Of a stretch of DNA of 64,000 nt, positions 1-8,099 are shown piece after piece. The notes under the pieces are model-generated. The model was not told where the DNA came from. It did no database searches and worked only from the letters and a program-made list of their open reading frames with translations. The stretch comes from Candidatus Mediterraneibacter quadrami (GTDB lineage: Bacteria; Bacillota; Clostridia; Lachnospirales; Lachnospiraceae), in the NCBI GenBank assembly GCA_019120575.1, contig DWUU01000048.1, forward strand, positions 62,001-126,000. The letters run 5' to 3'. Every line of letters begins with the position of its first letter. Position 1 is the stretch's first letter. The position numbers and the translations under genes were made by a program.

Positions 1-2
1 CG

Positions 3-410
3 CCGGAGCAGGATATTATCATCAAAGCCGCTGCGGTGGCGGATTACCGGCCGAAAGCTGTGAGCAGTCAGAAGGTCAAGAAGGCGGAAGGAGAGCTGGT
101 GCTGGAACTGGAGCGCACGCAGGACATTCTCGCGTATCTGGGCGGACACCGGCAGCCGGGACAGATCCTGTGCGGATTCGCCATGGAGACGGAGGATCTG
201 CTGGAGAATGCCCGGAGGAAACTTGAAAAGAAGCATCTCGACATGATTGTGGCCAACAGTCTGCGCGTGGAGGGCGCCGGCTTCGGCGGCGACACGAATG
301 TGGTGACCCTGGTCACAGGATCGGAGGAGATCTCACTCGGGAAATTATCGAAAGAGGAGACGGCCGGCAAGATCCTTGACCGGATCATGAAACTGAGAGA
401 AGCGAAGTAA
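3..410 (+). CDS. coaBC: CoaBC, C-terminal part (phosphopantothenate-cysteine ligase domain), cut by window start
   Basis: This is the end of the bifunctional enzyme that joins cysteine to 4'-phosphopantothenate and decarboxylates the product to 4'-phosphopantetheine in coenzyme A synthesis. The open frame enters at base 3 and about 135 codons are present. The segment AAAVADYRP and the later LVTGSEE stretch are typical of the CoaB ligase half, and KKHLDMIVANSL matches the family pattern near the C terminus. The decarboxylase half and the true start lie upstream. Two coenzyme A-related genes follow on the same strand, which supports the call. Confidence 0.93.
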   Translation, partial: PEQDIIIKAAAVADYRPKAVSSQKVKKAEGELVLELERTQDILAYLGGHRQPGQILCGFAMETEDLLENARRKLEKKHLDMIVANSLRVEGAGFGGDTNVVTLVTGSEEISLGKLSKEETAGKILDRIMKLREAK

Positions 411-475
411 CAGAGAAACAGAGACTCATGTATTGTATCCCCGGACGGGGAATGATAACAGGGAGGACAATAATT

Positions 476-1156
476 ATGAACAATTCAATACAGAAACATG
501 CAGGAAGCAGATACAGTACCATAAGCATGGTCCAGGTGGCGATCTTCGGCGCGATCATATGCATTATGGCCTTCACCCCCTTTCTTGGCTATATACCGCT
601 GGGATTTACACGGGCGACCATCATCCATATCCCGGTCATTATCGCTTCACTGCTGATGGGGCCGAAGAAGGGCGGAGCGCTCGGATTTCTTTTCGGCCTG
701 ACAAGTTTTATCAATAATACGGTTAATCCGACGGTTACATCGTTTGTTTTCACGCCCTTTTACAACCTGGGCGAATTCAGCGGCGGGATCGGGAGCGTGA
801 TCATCTGCTTCATCCCGCGCATCCTGGTGGGGATCGTTCCGTTTTATGTCTATAAGCTGGTCATGCGGTTTGTCAGTGAAGAGACGAAGAAAAAGGGTGT
901 ATCGGGCATCGGCCTGGTGCTGGCGGGCGTATCGGGCGCGCTGGTGAATACCCTGCTGGTTATGAATATGATCTTTCTCTTCTTCAGAGAGGCCTATGCG
1001 CAGGCAAATGAAGTGGCGGCTTCGGCGGTTTATACCTTCATCCTGTCCGTGATCGGAATAAACGGCGTGCCGGAGGCCATTGTCGCGGGAATCCTGACGC
1101 TTTGCATCGGGAAAGTGCTGATGAAGAAAAATATAAGGGAAAGGCTGGGCTTTTAG
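476..1156 (+). CDS. ECF transporter S component, probable pantothenate/precursor uptake (PanT-like)
   Basis: A 226-residue integral membrane protein with about six hydrophobic segments, the size of the substrate-binding S component of energy-coupling factor transporters. These proteins bind a vitamin and dock to a shared EcfA/A'/T module, none of which is in this window. I chose ATG 476 because GGGAGG sits at the right distance upstream; an upstream in-frame ATG at 428 lacks such a site. Its position between coaBC and coaX makes pantothenate or a related precursor the likely substrate. The substrate is inferred from context only. Confidence 0.8.
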   Translation: MNNSIQKHAGSRYSTISMVQVAIFGAIICIMAFTPFLGYIPLGFTRATIIHIPVIIASLLMGPKKGGALGFLFGLTSFINNTVNPTVTSFVFTPFYNLGEFSGGIGSVIICFIPRILVGIVPFYVYKLVMRFVSEETKKKGVSGIGLVLAGVSGALVNTLLVMNMIFLFFREAYAQANEVAASAVYTFILSVIGINGVPEAIVAGILTLCIGKVLMKKNIRERLGF

Positions 1157-1158
1157 TT

Positions 1159-1941
1159 ATGATCCTGGCAGTTGATATCGGCAATACAAATATCGTGATC
1201 GGATGCATCAATGGGAAAGACTGTGTATTTGTTGAGCGGCTTTCCACGGTCCGCACGAAGACAGAGCTGGAGTATGCCATTGACATTAAAAATGTACTTG
1301 ATATTTATCATATTAAACGCACGGATCTGGAGGGCGGGATCATCTCCTCGGTGGTGCCGCAGATCACAACGGCGGTAAAGCTGGCGGTGGAGAAAATCCT
1401 GAAGAAGGAGCCGCTGGTCGTAGGCGCCGGCATTAAGACGGGGCTGAATATCCGGATTGACAATCCGGCGCAGCTCGGCAGCGACCTGGTGGTTGACTCG
1501 GTGGCGGCTCTGGCGGAGTATCCCGCGCCGCTGTTCATTTTCGATCTGGGGACGGCCAATACGGTGTGCGTGATCGACAGGAACAAAAACTATGTCGGTG
1601 GAATGATCTATCCCGGGATCGGCGTATCCCTTGACTCTCTGACCGCGCATGCATCCCAGCTGGGCGGCATCAGTCTGGAGGCGCCCCAGAACATCATCGG
1701 GAAAAATACGGTGGACTGTATGAAGAGCGGGGTGATCTACAGCGCGGCGGCGGCCATTGACGGGATCATTGAGCGGCTGTCGGATGAACTGGAAGGAGAC
1801 CCTACGGTGATCGCCACCGGCGGCCTGGCGGAGAAGATCGTTCCGTACTGCAGAAAAAAGGTGATCCTTGACGACAATCTGCTGTTGAAAGGGCTGGCGG
1901 TCATCTACCGGAAGAATTCGGAGAAAGCGCATCACAGATAA
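1159..1941 (+). CDS. coaX: Type III pantothenate kinase CoaX
   Basis: Phosphorylates pantothenate, the first committed step of coenzyme A synthesis. The 260-residue protein opens with the phosphate-binding motif DIGNTN (residues 6-11), has GSDLVVD (107-113) with the expected catalytic Asp109, and DLGTANT (129-135) as the second nucleotide motif of the ASKHA fold. ATG 1159 gives the conserved MILAVDIGNTN start and lies 3 bases after the upstream stop, so translational coupling is likely. An in-frame start at 1102 inside the previous gene is less likely. Type III kinases need a monovalent cation and escape CoA feedback; this is family knowledge. Confidence 0.95.
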   Translation: MILAVDIGNTNIVIGCINGKDCVFVERLSTVRTKTELEYAIDIKNVLDIYHIKRTDLEGGIISSVVPQITTAVKLAVEKILKKEPLVVGAGIKTGLNIRIDNPAQLGSDLVVDSVAALAEYPAPLFIFDLGTANTVCVIDRNKNYVGGMIYPGIGVSLDSLTAHASQLGGISLEAPQNIIGKNTVDCMKSGVIYSAAAAIDGIIERLSDELEGDPTVIATGGLAEKIVPYCRKKVILDDNLLLKGLAVIYRKNSEKAHHR

Positions 1942-1958
1942 ACAGGTATTGTAAAACG

Positions 1959-1993
1959 GCGGGCGGCTGACTGAACAGCCGCCCGCTATATTT
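1959..1993 (+). terminator. Intrinsic terminator after coaX
   Basis: A perfect 10-bp stem (GCGGGCGGCT at 1959-1968 with AGCCGCCCGC at 1977-1986) and 8-base loop stand 17 bases after the coaX stop. The following TATATTTCT is only moderately T-rich. Confidence 0.75.
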
Positions 1994-2015
1994 CTGCTAA
2001 GAAAACATGCTTTCG

Positions 2016-2044
2016 TTGACACTCCGGCGGATGAATGTTATATT
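2016..2044 (+). promoter_or_regulatory. Sigma-A promoter for the pit operon
   Basis: TTGACA (2016-2021), a 17-base spacer and TATATT (2039-2044). Predicted transcription start is near 2051, giving a leader of about 110 bases before the pit start codon. Confidence 0.7.
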
Positions 2045-2064
2045 TAAGTAAATTCTGCGTAAAA

Positions 2065-2093
2065 CGACCTGGCGTAAACAGGCCGGTTTTTTT
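2065..2093 (+). terminator. Terminator-like hairpin in the pit leader
   Basis: A short hairpin (CGACCTG with CAGGCCG, one mismatch, 7-base loop, 2065-2085) is followed by a run of seven T (2087-2093). It lies downstream of the predicted promoter and upstream of the coding start, so it could attenuate the transcript. The stem is modest, so this is tentative. Confidence 0.45.
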
Positions 2094-2159
2094 GCGCGGA
2101 ATTTCGTGTCCGGATGAAAAGCGGACGCAGTTTACAAAGAAAGAAAAAAGGAGAAATAT

Positions 2160-3212
2160 ATGGACGTTTCTTTTGCAGGATTCTGCCAGCAGGTGTTTTC
2201 AAATCCGGTTCTTCTGGTGACCGTGGCGCTGACGCTGGGCGTGATATTTGTAAACGGCTGGACAGACGCACCGAACGCCATCGCCACCTGCATCGCCACC
2301 CGGTGCCTGAAGGTCAGGACGGCGATCATGATGAGCGCGGTGTTCAATTTCCTCGGCGTGCTGGTTATGACCAAGATCAACAGCTCGGTCGCGTCCACGA
2401 TCAGCAACATGGTTGATTTCGGCGGCCAGACAGATGCGGCGCTGATCGCGTTGTGCGCGGCTTTGTTTTCCATCGTGGTGTACAGTGTGGCCGCTTCGGT
2501 ATTCGGCATTCCGACCAGCGAGAGCCACAGCCTGATCGCAGGCCTCACGGGCGCGGCGATCGCCATCCACAACGGTGTGGGCGGCGTGAATTTTGCCGAG
2601 TGGGTAAAAGTACTTTACGGGCTGGTGCTCAGCCTGGCGCTCGGTTTCTTCATGGGCTGGATCATCTGTAAGATCATTACAGTGATCTGCGCGGGCGTGG
2701 ACCGGCGCAGGACAAACGGCTTCTTTTCGGCGGCACAGATCTTCGGCGCGGCTTTCATGAGCTTCATGCACGGCGCGCAGGACGGTCAGAAGTTTATCGG
2801 CGTACTCTTTCTTGGCGTGGCTTTCTGCAACGGCCAGAGCAGCGTGGAGGGAATGATGATCCCGGTATGGCTCATGCTCCTGTGCAGCGTAGTCATGGGC
2901 GTGGGGACCAGCGTCGGCGGCGAGAAGATCATCAAATCCGTTGGCATGGACATGGTGAAACTTGAGAAGTTCCAGGGTTTTTCCGCAGACCTTGCCGGAG
3001 CGGTCTGTCTGCTCCTGTCAAGCGTATTCGGCATCCCGGTGTCCACCACACATACGAAGACCAGCGCAATCATGGGCGTGGGGGCCGTGAAACGCCTCTC
3101 AGCCATCAATTTCGGCGTGGTAAAGGATATGATGCTGACCTGGATCTTTACATTTCCGGGGTGCGGCCTGATCAGTTTCATTGTGGCAAAGATATTTATT
3201 ACTATATTCTAG
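2160..3212 (+). CDS. pit: Inorganic phosphate transporter, PiT family
   Basis: A 350-residue polytopic membrane protein that imports phosphate with a cation. It carries the two inverted PiT signature repeats: GWTDAPNAIAT at about residues 33-43 and GIPVSTTHTKTSAIMG near residue 300, each with the conserved Asn/Asp or Thr/His residues. About ten hydrophobic segments are visible. The gene starts at ATG 2160 after AAAAAAGGAG. The next gene encodes the DUF47/PhoU-like protein that commonly accompanies PiT carriers, a standard pairing. The coupling ion, H+ or Na+, cannot be read from sequence. Confidence 0.92.
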   Translation: MDVSFAGFCQQVFSNPVLLVTVALTLGVIFVNGWTDAPNAIATCIATRCLKVRTAIMMSAVFNFLGVLVMTKINSSVASTISNMVDFGGQTDAALIALCAALFSIVVYSVAASVFGIPTSESHSLIAGLTGAAIAIHNGVGGVNFAEWVKVLYGLVLSLALGFFMGWIICKIITVICAGVDRRRTNGFFSAAQIFGAAFMSFMHGAQDGQKFIGVLFLGVAFCNGQSSVEGMMIPVWLMLLCSVVMGVGTSVGGEKIIKSVGMDMVKLEKFQGFSADLAGAVCLLLSSVFGIPVSTTHTKTSAIMGVGAVKRLSAINFGVVKDMMLTWIFTFPGCGLISFIVAKIFITIF

Positions 3213-3258
3213 AACCGTGGACGAACAGGTCTTGAATGGAATTCAGGAGGATAAGAAA

Positions 3259-3882
3259 ATGGCAAAAAAACAGGATTCATTTTATTTTGATAATTTTGTG
3301 GCGTGCGCGGAGGATTCCTGCCGGGCCGCGCAGATGCTGAAAGAGGCGCTCACGGATTTCCATCCGGACAGCGTGAAGGATCAGCTGGACCGCCTTCACG
3401 AGGTGGAGCACAGCGCGGATATGAAGAAGCACGATATGCTGGACCATCTGGCGAAGGAGTTCCTGCCGCCCATCGAGCGGGAGGATATTGTTTCCCTCAG
3501 CCAGAACATCGACAATATCACGGATAAAGTTGAGGACGTCATGCTTCGCGTGTATATGAACAACGTTCAGACAATCGAGCCGAATGCTCTGAAGATGACG
3601 GATATTATTATCGGATGCTGCGAGGCGGTCAAAGAACTTCTTGTGGAGTTCAGGAATTTCAAACGCTCAAAGAACATCAAGCAGCTGGTCATCCGGATCA
3701 ATGATCTGGAGGAAGAGGCGGATAAGATGTTCATGGAGAGCATCCGGGGGCTCTATACAGAGTCAGAGGATCCGCTACGGGTCATTGCGTGGCGGGATAT
3801 CTTTATTTATCTGGAGCGGTGTGCGGACGCCTGCGAGCATGCGGCGGATGTGGTTGAGAGCGTAATTATGAAGAATTCATAG
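3259..3882 (+). CDS. DUF47 (PhoU-like) partner of the Pit transporter
   Basis: A 207-residue, mostly helical, acidic cytoplasmic protein of the DUF47/COG1392 family, distantly related to PhoU. It has the repeated pattern of charged helices such as DQLDRLHEVEHSADMKKHD and EREDIVSLSQNIDNITDKVEDV. Such proteins are usually encoded next to a PiT carrier and are thought to regulate it. I chose ATG 3259 because AGGAGG is 9 bases upstream; the longer frame from 3181 would overlap pit. The gap from pit is 46 bases, so they probably share a transcript. Confidence 0.88.
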   Translation: MAKKQDSFYFDNFVACAEDSCRAAQMLKEALTDFHPDSVKDQLDRLHEVEHSADMKKHDMLDHLAKEFLPPIEREDIVSLSQNIDNITDKVEDVMLRVYMNNVQTIEPNALKMTDIIIGCCEAVKELLVEFRNFKRSKNIKQLVIRINDLEEEADKMFMESIRGLYTESEDPLRVIAWRDIFIYLERCADACEHAADVVESVIMKNS

Positions 3883-3902
3883 GAAATACAGGGACGAAAC
3901 GG

Positions 3903-3942
3903 CCCGGAATGTGCAGGAGGCATGCATGTCCGGGTCTTTTTT
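3903..3942 (+). terminator. Probable terminator after the DUF47 gene
   Basis: CCCGGA (3903-3908) can pair with TCCGGG (3929-3934) across a 20-base loop, followed within two bases by six T (3937-3942). The big loop lowers confidence. Confidence 0.55.
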
Positions 3943-4019
3943 ATATTGCAATTTCACACGGCCTATACTAAAATGAAAATACCGATGTTTTCAGTAAATA
4001 TATGCAGGGAGAGGCTGAA

Positions 4020-5639
4020 ATGAGTGAGAGCTACAAATTGCGTTCTCTGATGGACATTATAAATGATATTCTCAGTACAGTGAGAGATTATTATGACGCA
4101 GAGTACGTTTATTATATTGAAAAAGAGCAGGGCGATATTGAAACGATCTATGAGTGGTGCGCTGAAAATGTGGAATGGCAACGTGACCGCCTGAAGCTTA
4201 TGTCGGCAGATCAGCAGCCGAAGTGGCTGAAGGAAGAGATCACGGACACGACGGCAGATTCCTACAGCGTATTCCGGCAGCTCAGTGAAGACGTAACGGC
4301 TGTCCTGGCGGTGGCGGGCGTTCACCGCGGCGGCTGCACGCTGGATCTGATGCGGGCGGTCCTTCCGTATATTCCGCAGGCGATCGCGCTTCACAAGATG
4401 CAGAAGCAGCAGGAATATCTAAGCTACCATGATGATCTGACGGGGCTTCTCAACCGGAACAGCCTGGTGGATTATCTTGGAAAAGCAGACGCTGCAGGCC
4501 TGAAGTCGATCGGAGCGCTCTCCGTGGATATTAACGGCCTGAAGAATTTCAACCAGGAGTTCGGGCGGGACTACGGGGATGAGGTTGTAATCCGTGTGGG
4601 AGAAGTGCTGCAGGAATATTTTCACAGCGCGGATGTATACCGGCTGACGGGAGACGAGTACCTTGTTCTTGCGGATAATGTCAGCTATGAAGAGTTTACA
4701 AAGCGGGTTTATGCCGCGCATACCAGGCTGGACAATATCAGTCTCGGACTGGTATCTATGGGCTACGCCTGGGAAAAAGTGGACATTGATATCGATAAAC
4801 TGGTCAACAGCGCAGAGGTCATGATGCGTGATGAGAAGAAAAAATACTATAAGAACCTGAAAAAAGGGCATCACGAACCGATCATCAAAAAGGACCTTCT
4901 GGAAGATCTTGAGCAGGGGAATTTTATCGTCTGCCTCGTTCCGAAGATCGAGATCGAGACGGGCAGTGTTGCCGGAGCCGAAGCGGTGGTGCGTTATCAT
5001 CATAAGGACCTCGGGATCGTGGATCCGGGGAAATATATTAATCTGCTTGAGGAGACGAAGCTTTCCCATTATCTGGATCTGTATGTGTTCGAGGAAGTGT
5101 GCAAAACGCTGCACCGGTGGGAGATTGAAGATCTTCCGATGATTCCCGTGGCGGTGAACTTTGCGGGCGCGACACTGAAGCAGGAGAGCATCGCGGATAA
5201 GATGCTTCACCTGATTGAAAAATATCATGTGCTCTGCGAATATCTTGAAGTGGAAGTGTCCGAAGCGGGAAATGATATGAATCAGGAGATGCTTGCCGAG
5301 ACAAGCAGTAAGATCCGCAAGGGGAATGTGCGGGTGATTCTGGATCATTTCGGGGCGAAGGACTCCAGCTTTTCGATTCTTTCGCTGATGGAATTTGACA
5401 GCCTGAAGATTGACAAAAGCCTGATCACGGATATTGTCGGGAATTCGCGCAGCCAGATCGTGGCTCAGGCGGTGATCGACATATGCAGACAACTTGGCGC
5501 GACGGTCCAGGCGTCCGGCGTTGAGACACAGGATCAGCTCAATGTGTTAAAAGAGCTGGGATGTGACTATGCGCAGGGATCGCTGTTCAACAAACCGATC
5601 ACCATTGAGACATTTGAAGTCCGATACCTGAAGGGATAA
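4020..5639 (+). CDS. GGDEF/EAL-domain protein with degenerate active sites
   Basis: A 539-residue cytoplasmic protein: an unassigned N-terminal region (1-130, possibly GAF-like), a GGDEF domain (about 135-285) and an EAL domain (about 290-535). The cyclase signature is TGDEY (210-214) instead of GGDEF. In the EAL domain the first motif is EAVVR (321-325) and Asn380, Glu412, Lys463, Glu502 and Gln519 look kept, but the usual double Asp is Asp442-His443, removing a metal ligand. It may bind cyclic di-GMP or another partner without turning it over. ATG 4020 is preceded by GGGAGAGG. The next gene starts 3 bases after the stop. Confidence 0.88.
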   Translation: MSESYKLRSLMDIINDILSTVRDYYDAEYVYYIEKEQGDIETIYEWCAENVEWQRDRLKLMSADQQPKWLKEEITDTTADSYSVFRQLSEDVTAVLAVAGVHRGGCTLDLMRAVLPYIPQAIALHKMQKQQEYLSYHDDLTGLLNRNSLVDYLGKADAAGLKSIGALSVDINGLKNFNQEFGRDYGDEVVIRVGEVLQEYFHSADVYRLTGDEYLVLADNVSYEEFTKRVYAAHTRLDNISLGLVSMGYAWEKVDIDIDKLVNSAEVMMRDEKKKYYKNLKKGHHEPIIKKDLLEDLEQGNFIVCLVPKIEIETGSVAGAEAVVRYHHKDLGIVDPGKYINLLEETKLSHYLDLYVFEEVCKTLHRWEIEDLPMIPVAVNFAGATLKQESIADKMLHLIEKYHVLCEYLEVEVSEAGNDMNQEMLAETSSKIRKGNVRVILDHFGAKDSSFSILSLMEFDSLKIDKSLITDIVGNSRSQIVAQAVIDICRQLGATVQASGVETQDQLNVLKELGCDYAQGSLFNKPITIETFEVRYLKG

Positions 5640-5642
5640 AAG

Positions 5643-6269
5643 ATGGTAAAAGCATGGGCGGCGGACGTCACTCCGCTGTATGACAGAGAATGTTATGAGC
5701 GGTATCATGCGATGGCGCCGGATTTCAGAAAGCAGAAGGCGGACAGAATCCTGCTGCCGGAAATGAAGGCGCAGAGCGTGGGCGTCTGGATCCTGTGGGA
5801 GAAGATCCGGGAGCGGTATCAGATCCCGGAAGACATGCCCCATAATTTCTCCCACTCCGGTTCACTGGTCATGTGCGCGGTCTGTGTGGATGACTGCGGC
5901 GCGCAGGTGGGCTGTGATGTGGAGAAAAAAGGCGATCTCAGACTGAAAGTGGCGCAGCGCTTTTTCTGTCGGGAGGAGTATGACACGATCATAGCAGAAG
6001 ACAAAGAGGAGGACCGGATCGAACTGTTTTACCGGTACTGGGTTCTTAAAGAGAGTTTTATGAAAGCAACGGGAAAGGGCATGGCGCTTCCGGCGGATCA
6101 GTTCTGCATTCGCCTGGGCAGTCCGCCGCTCCTGATCCGGAAGCCGGAGGAATTCGCCGGAGCCTATTATTACTGCGAGTACAGTCCCGGGGGTATGCCG
6201 TACAAAATGGCGGTCTGCAGTTCAGATAAACAGTTTGACACAGAGCTTCATATGGAGTTTACTTTATGA
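5643..6269 (+). CDS. 4'-phosphopantetheinyl transferase, Sfp type
   Basis: Moves the phosphopantetheine arm from coenzyme A to a serine of carrier proteins. The 208-residue protein shows the family motifs in order: NFSHSG (68-73), VGCDVE (89-94) with Mg-binding Asp92 and Glu94, FFCREEYD (107-114) and WVLKESFMK (133-141) with the Lys136-Glu137 pair. The length fits Sfp/Gsp enzymes rather than the short AcpS type, so carrier proteins of secondary pathways are likely substrates. It sits 3 bases after the GGDEF/EAL gene and overlaps the next by 4 bases. No carrier protein is adjacent; the only one in the window is at 56981. Confidence 0.9.
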   Translation: MVKAWAADVTPLYDRECYERYHAMAPDFRKQKADRILLPEMKAQSVGVWILWEKIRERYQIPEDMPHNFSHSGSLVMCAVCVDDCGAQVGCDVEKKGDLRLKVAQRFFCREEYDTIIAEDKEEDRIELFYRYWVLKESFMKATGKGMALPADQFCIRLGSPPLLIRKPEEFAGAYYYCEYSPGGMPYKMAVCSSDKQFDTELHMEFTL

Positions 6270-7084
6270 AATTCATAAAAAATATACAGGACAGAATCGG
6301 CGTCCGGACAGCTATGGCGCTGTGCGGCGGCATTATCGGACTGGCGGCCGGAATACTGATCACGGTTCTGGCTGCACAGAATATCATTTCGGAAGAAAGA
6401 GCAAAGTTTCTGTCAGATAAAGATCAGCTTACAGAGCAGAAGGAGACGCTGGAAGATGAACTGACCAGGGCCAACGCTGCCTGGAACAATGATGAGACAC
6501 TGACAGAAGAGACGGATACACAGGACTGGCGTCTGATCCTGGTAAATGAGGATCATCCTCTGGATGCGGCCTATGTGCCGGAGGCGCTGACGGATATCGG
6601 CGGAAACTGTCAGGTTGACAGCCGGATTGCCGCAGATCTTCAGCAGATGCTGAAAGACGGTGCGGCGCAGGGGTTAAGTATGTATGTGACGTCGGCATAC
6701 CGGTCGTATGACCGGCAGGTGGATACATTTAATTCATCCATGCAGAAAAGGCTTGACCAGAAGATGACGCCGCTGGAGGCATATCTTGAGACCAGCAGCC
6801 AGGTCGCCCTGCCGGGCACCAGCGAGCATGCGACCGGACTGGCTGTGGATATCATATCCTCGCAGTACGGGGAACTGGATGAAAGGCAGGGGGATACGGC
6901 GGAGCAGCAGTGGCTGATGAAGCATTGCCAGGAATACGGTTTTATTCTGAGGTATCCGTCCGACAAATCGGATGTCACAGGAATTATTTATGAACCGTGG
7001 CATTACCGGTATGTCGGGAAAGATGCGGCGAAAGAGATTATGGAACAGGGGATTACCCTGGAGGAATATCTTGGTGCAGACTAA
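6266..7084 (+). CDS. D-alanyl-D-alanine carboxypeptidase, VanY/M15 family, membrane-anchored
   Basis: Trims the terminal D-alanine from peptidoglycan stem peptides outside the cell. The 272-residue protein has one N-terminal membrane helix (about 15-38), a short charged coiled linker (43-70) and an M15B peptidase domain. The zinc motif SEHATGLAVD (186-195) gives ligands His188 and Asp195, and EPWHYRYVG (243-251) gives the catalytic Glu243 and ligand His246, so the active site looks complete. ATG 6266 overlaps the previous stop by 4 bases, showing translational coupling with the transferase gene. No VanR/S genes are nearby, so it is not evidence of vancomycin resistance. Confidence 0.9.
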   Translation: MKFIKNIQDRIGVRTAMALCGGIIGLAAGILITVLAAQNIISEERAKFLSDKDQLTEQKETLEDELTRANAAWNNDETLTEETDTQDWRLILVNEDHPLDAAYVPEALTDIGGNCQVDSRIAADLQQMLKDGAAQGLSMYVTSAYRSYDRQVDTFNSSMQKRLDQKMTPLEAYLETSSQVALPGTSEHATGLAVDIISSQYGELDERQGDTAEQQWLMKHCQEYGFILRYPSDKSDVTGIIYEPWHYRYVGKDAAKEIMEQGITLEEYLGAD

Positions 7085-7121
7085 ATAAAGGGGAAGCTAT
7101 AAATACATAAGGAGGAAGAAA

Positions 7122-8072
7122 ATGGAAGATTTAACATTCGGCGAACAGGTCAAGATTATTCTTGGAAGAAAAGGGATGACGATCAAGCGTCTGGCGGAGC
7201 TGATCGAAGAGCAGACCGGAAAGAAGATGTCGCGTCAGAATCTGACTCAGAGACTCGGAAGGGATAATTTCCAGGAACAGGATATGCGTATGATCGCGAA
7301 GATCCTTGACTGTCCGTTCCATCTGAGCATTATGACGGAGGAGCAGACTCCGGTGCGCAGTACGGCGGCGCTTGAGCAGGAAACGATCGCGCGTACGGAA
7401 GCGGTGGAGAAAGCGGTGGAGAAGGCGGCTTACGAAGTACAGGAAGAGGTTCCGGCAGCGGAAGCGCCGGAAGAGACGGCCCCGGTGCAGGAGCCGGCTG
7501 AAGCGGAGGTGTCTGCACAGGAAACAGCTGAAGCGGAGACTTCTGTACAGGAAGTTCCGGAGCAGGAGACGCCGGCGGAGGAAATGCCGGTTGCCGATGA
7601 GCGGGATATGACGATCGGAGAACTGTACGAAATCCATAAGGAACTGTCTGAGATGGAGAAACAGCCGAAGAAGGAGCGTTTTCATCCGGGAAGCCTGTTT
7701 CTTCGCCGCAAAAATAAAGAAGAAAGCAGAAGGGATGAAAAACCGGCCGCAGAAGAAACAGAAAAATTAACCAGAGCCGACCGCGTGGTGGCTGCGGTTC
7801 AGGAAGAGAAGCAGTATGAGGATTTTGAGCCGGTGATCCGTCACAATGATGCGGAGGAGAACCGGGAACTCGGCGAGATCAACCCATACACAGGCCGTGA
7901 ATACCAGACCGACAGTGTAAGGATGCATCCGACCCGGATCGGCTACGTACAGGTATATGACCGGACGATCCATAAATGGACGGATATGACAGAGTGGGCG
8001 TTCCTCGGCCTGCAGGAGCGGAAGAAAGCACTGCTTGGCAGCGCCTATGAACCGCCGACCTATCTGGATTGA
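7122..8072 (+). CDS. Hypothetical protein with N-terminal helix-turn-helix and Ala/Glu/Pro-rich linker
   Basis: A 316-residue protein with no known function. Residues 5-70 resemble an XRE-type helix-turn-helix (MTIKRLAELIEEQTGKKMS, then the recognition-like SRQNLTQRLGR). Residues 85-160 are a low-complexity stretch rich in Ala, Glu, Pro and Gln with loose repeats of the type xEAEVSAQE. The C-terminal third (about 235-316) has ordinary composition, with NPYTGREYQTDSVRMHP and a Trp/Tyr-rich end, and may be a small separate domain. It starts at ATG 7122 after AGGAGGAAGAAA. It lies between vanY-like and dgt on the same strand. DNA binding is inference only. Confidence 0.7.
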   Translation: MEDLTFGEQVKIILGRKGMTIKRLAELIEEQTGKKMSRQNLTQRLGRDNFQEQDMRMIAKILDCPFHLSIMTEEQTPVRSTAALEQETIARTEAVEKAVEKAAYEVQEEVPAAEAPEETAPVQEPAEAEVSAQETAEAETSVQEVPEQETPAEEMPVADERDMTIGELYEIHKELSEMEKQPKKERFHPGSLFLRRKNKEESRRDEKPAAEETEKLTRADRVVAAVQEEKQYEDFEPVIRHNDAEENRELGEINPYTGREYQTDSVRMHPTRIGYVQVYDRTIHKWTDMTEWAFLGLQERKKALLGSAYEPPTYLD

Positions 8073-8099
8073 TCGATAAGGGAAAGGAAGAGACAACAG

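Noticed and set aside
4419-5492. Antisense open frame of 357 codons opposite the GGDEF/EAL gene
   Set aside because: His/Arg/Leu-rich translation with no domain; explained by codon use of the opposite strand.
6266-7084. Vancomycin-resistance locus
   Set aside because: A VanY-type peptidase alone is common in cell-wall metabolism; no vanR, vanS, vanH, vanA or vanX is present.
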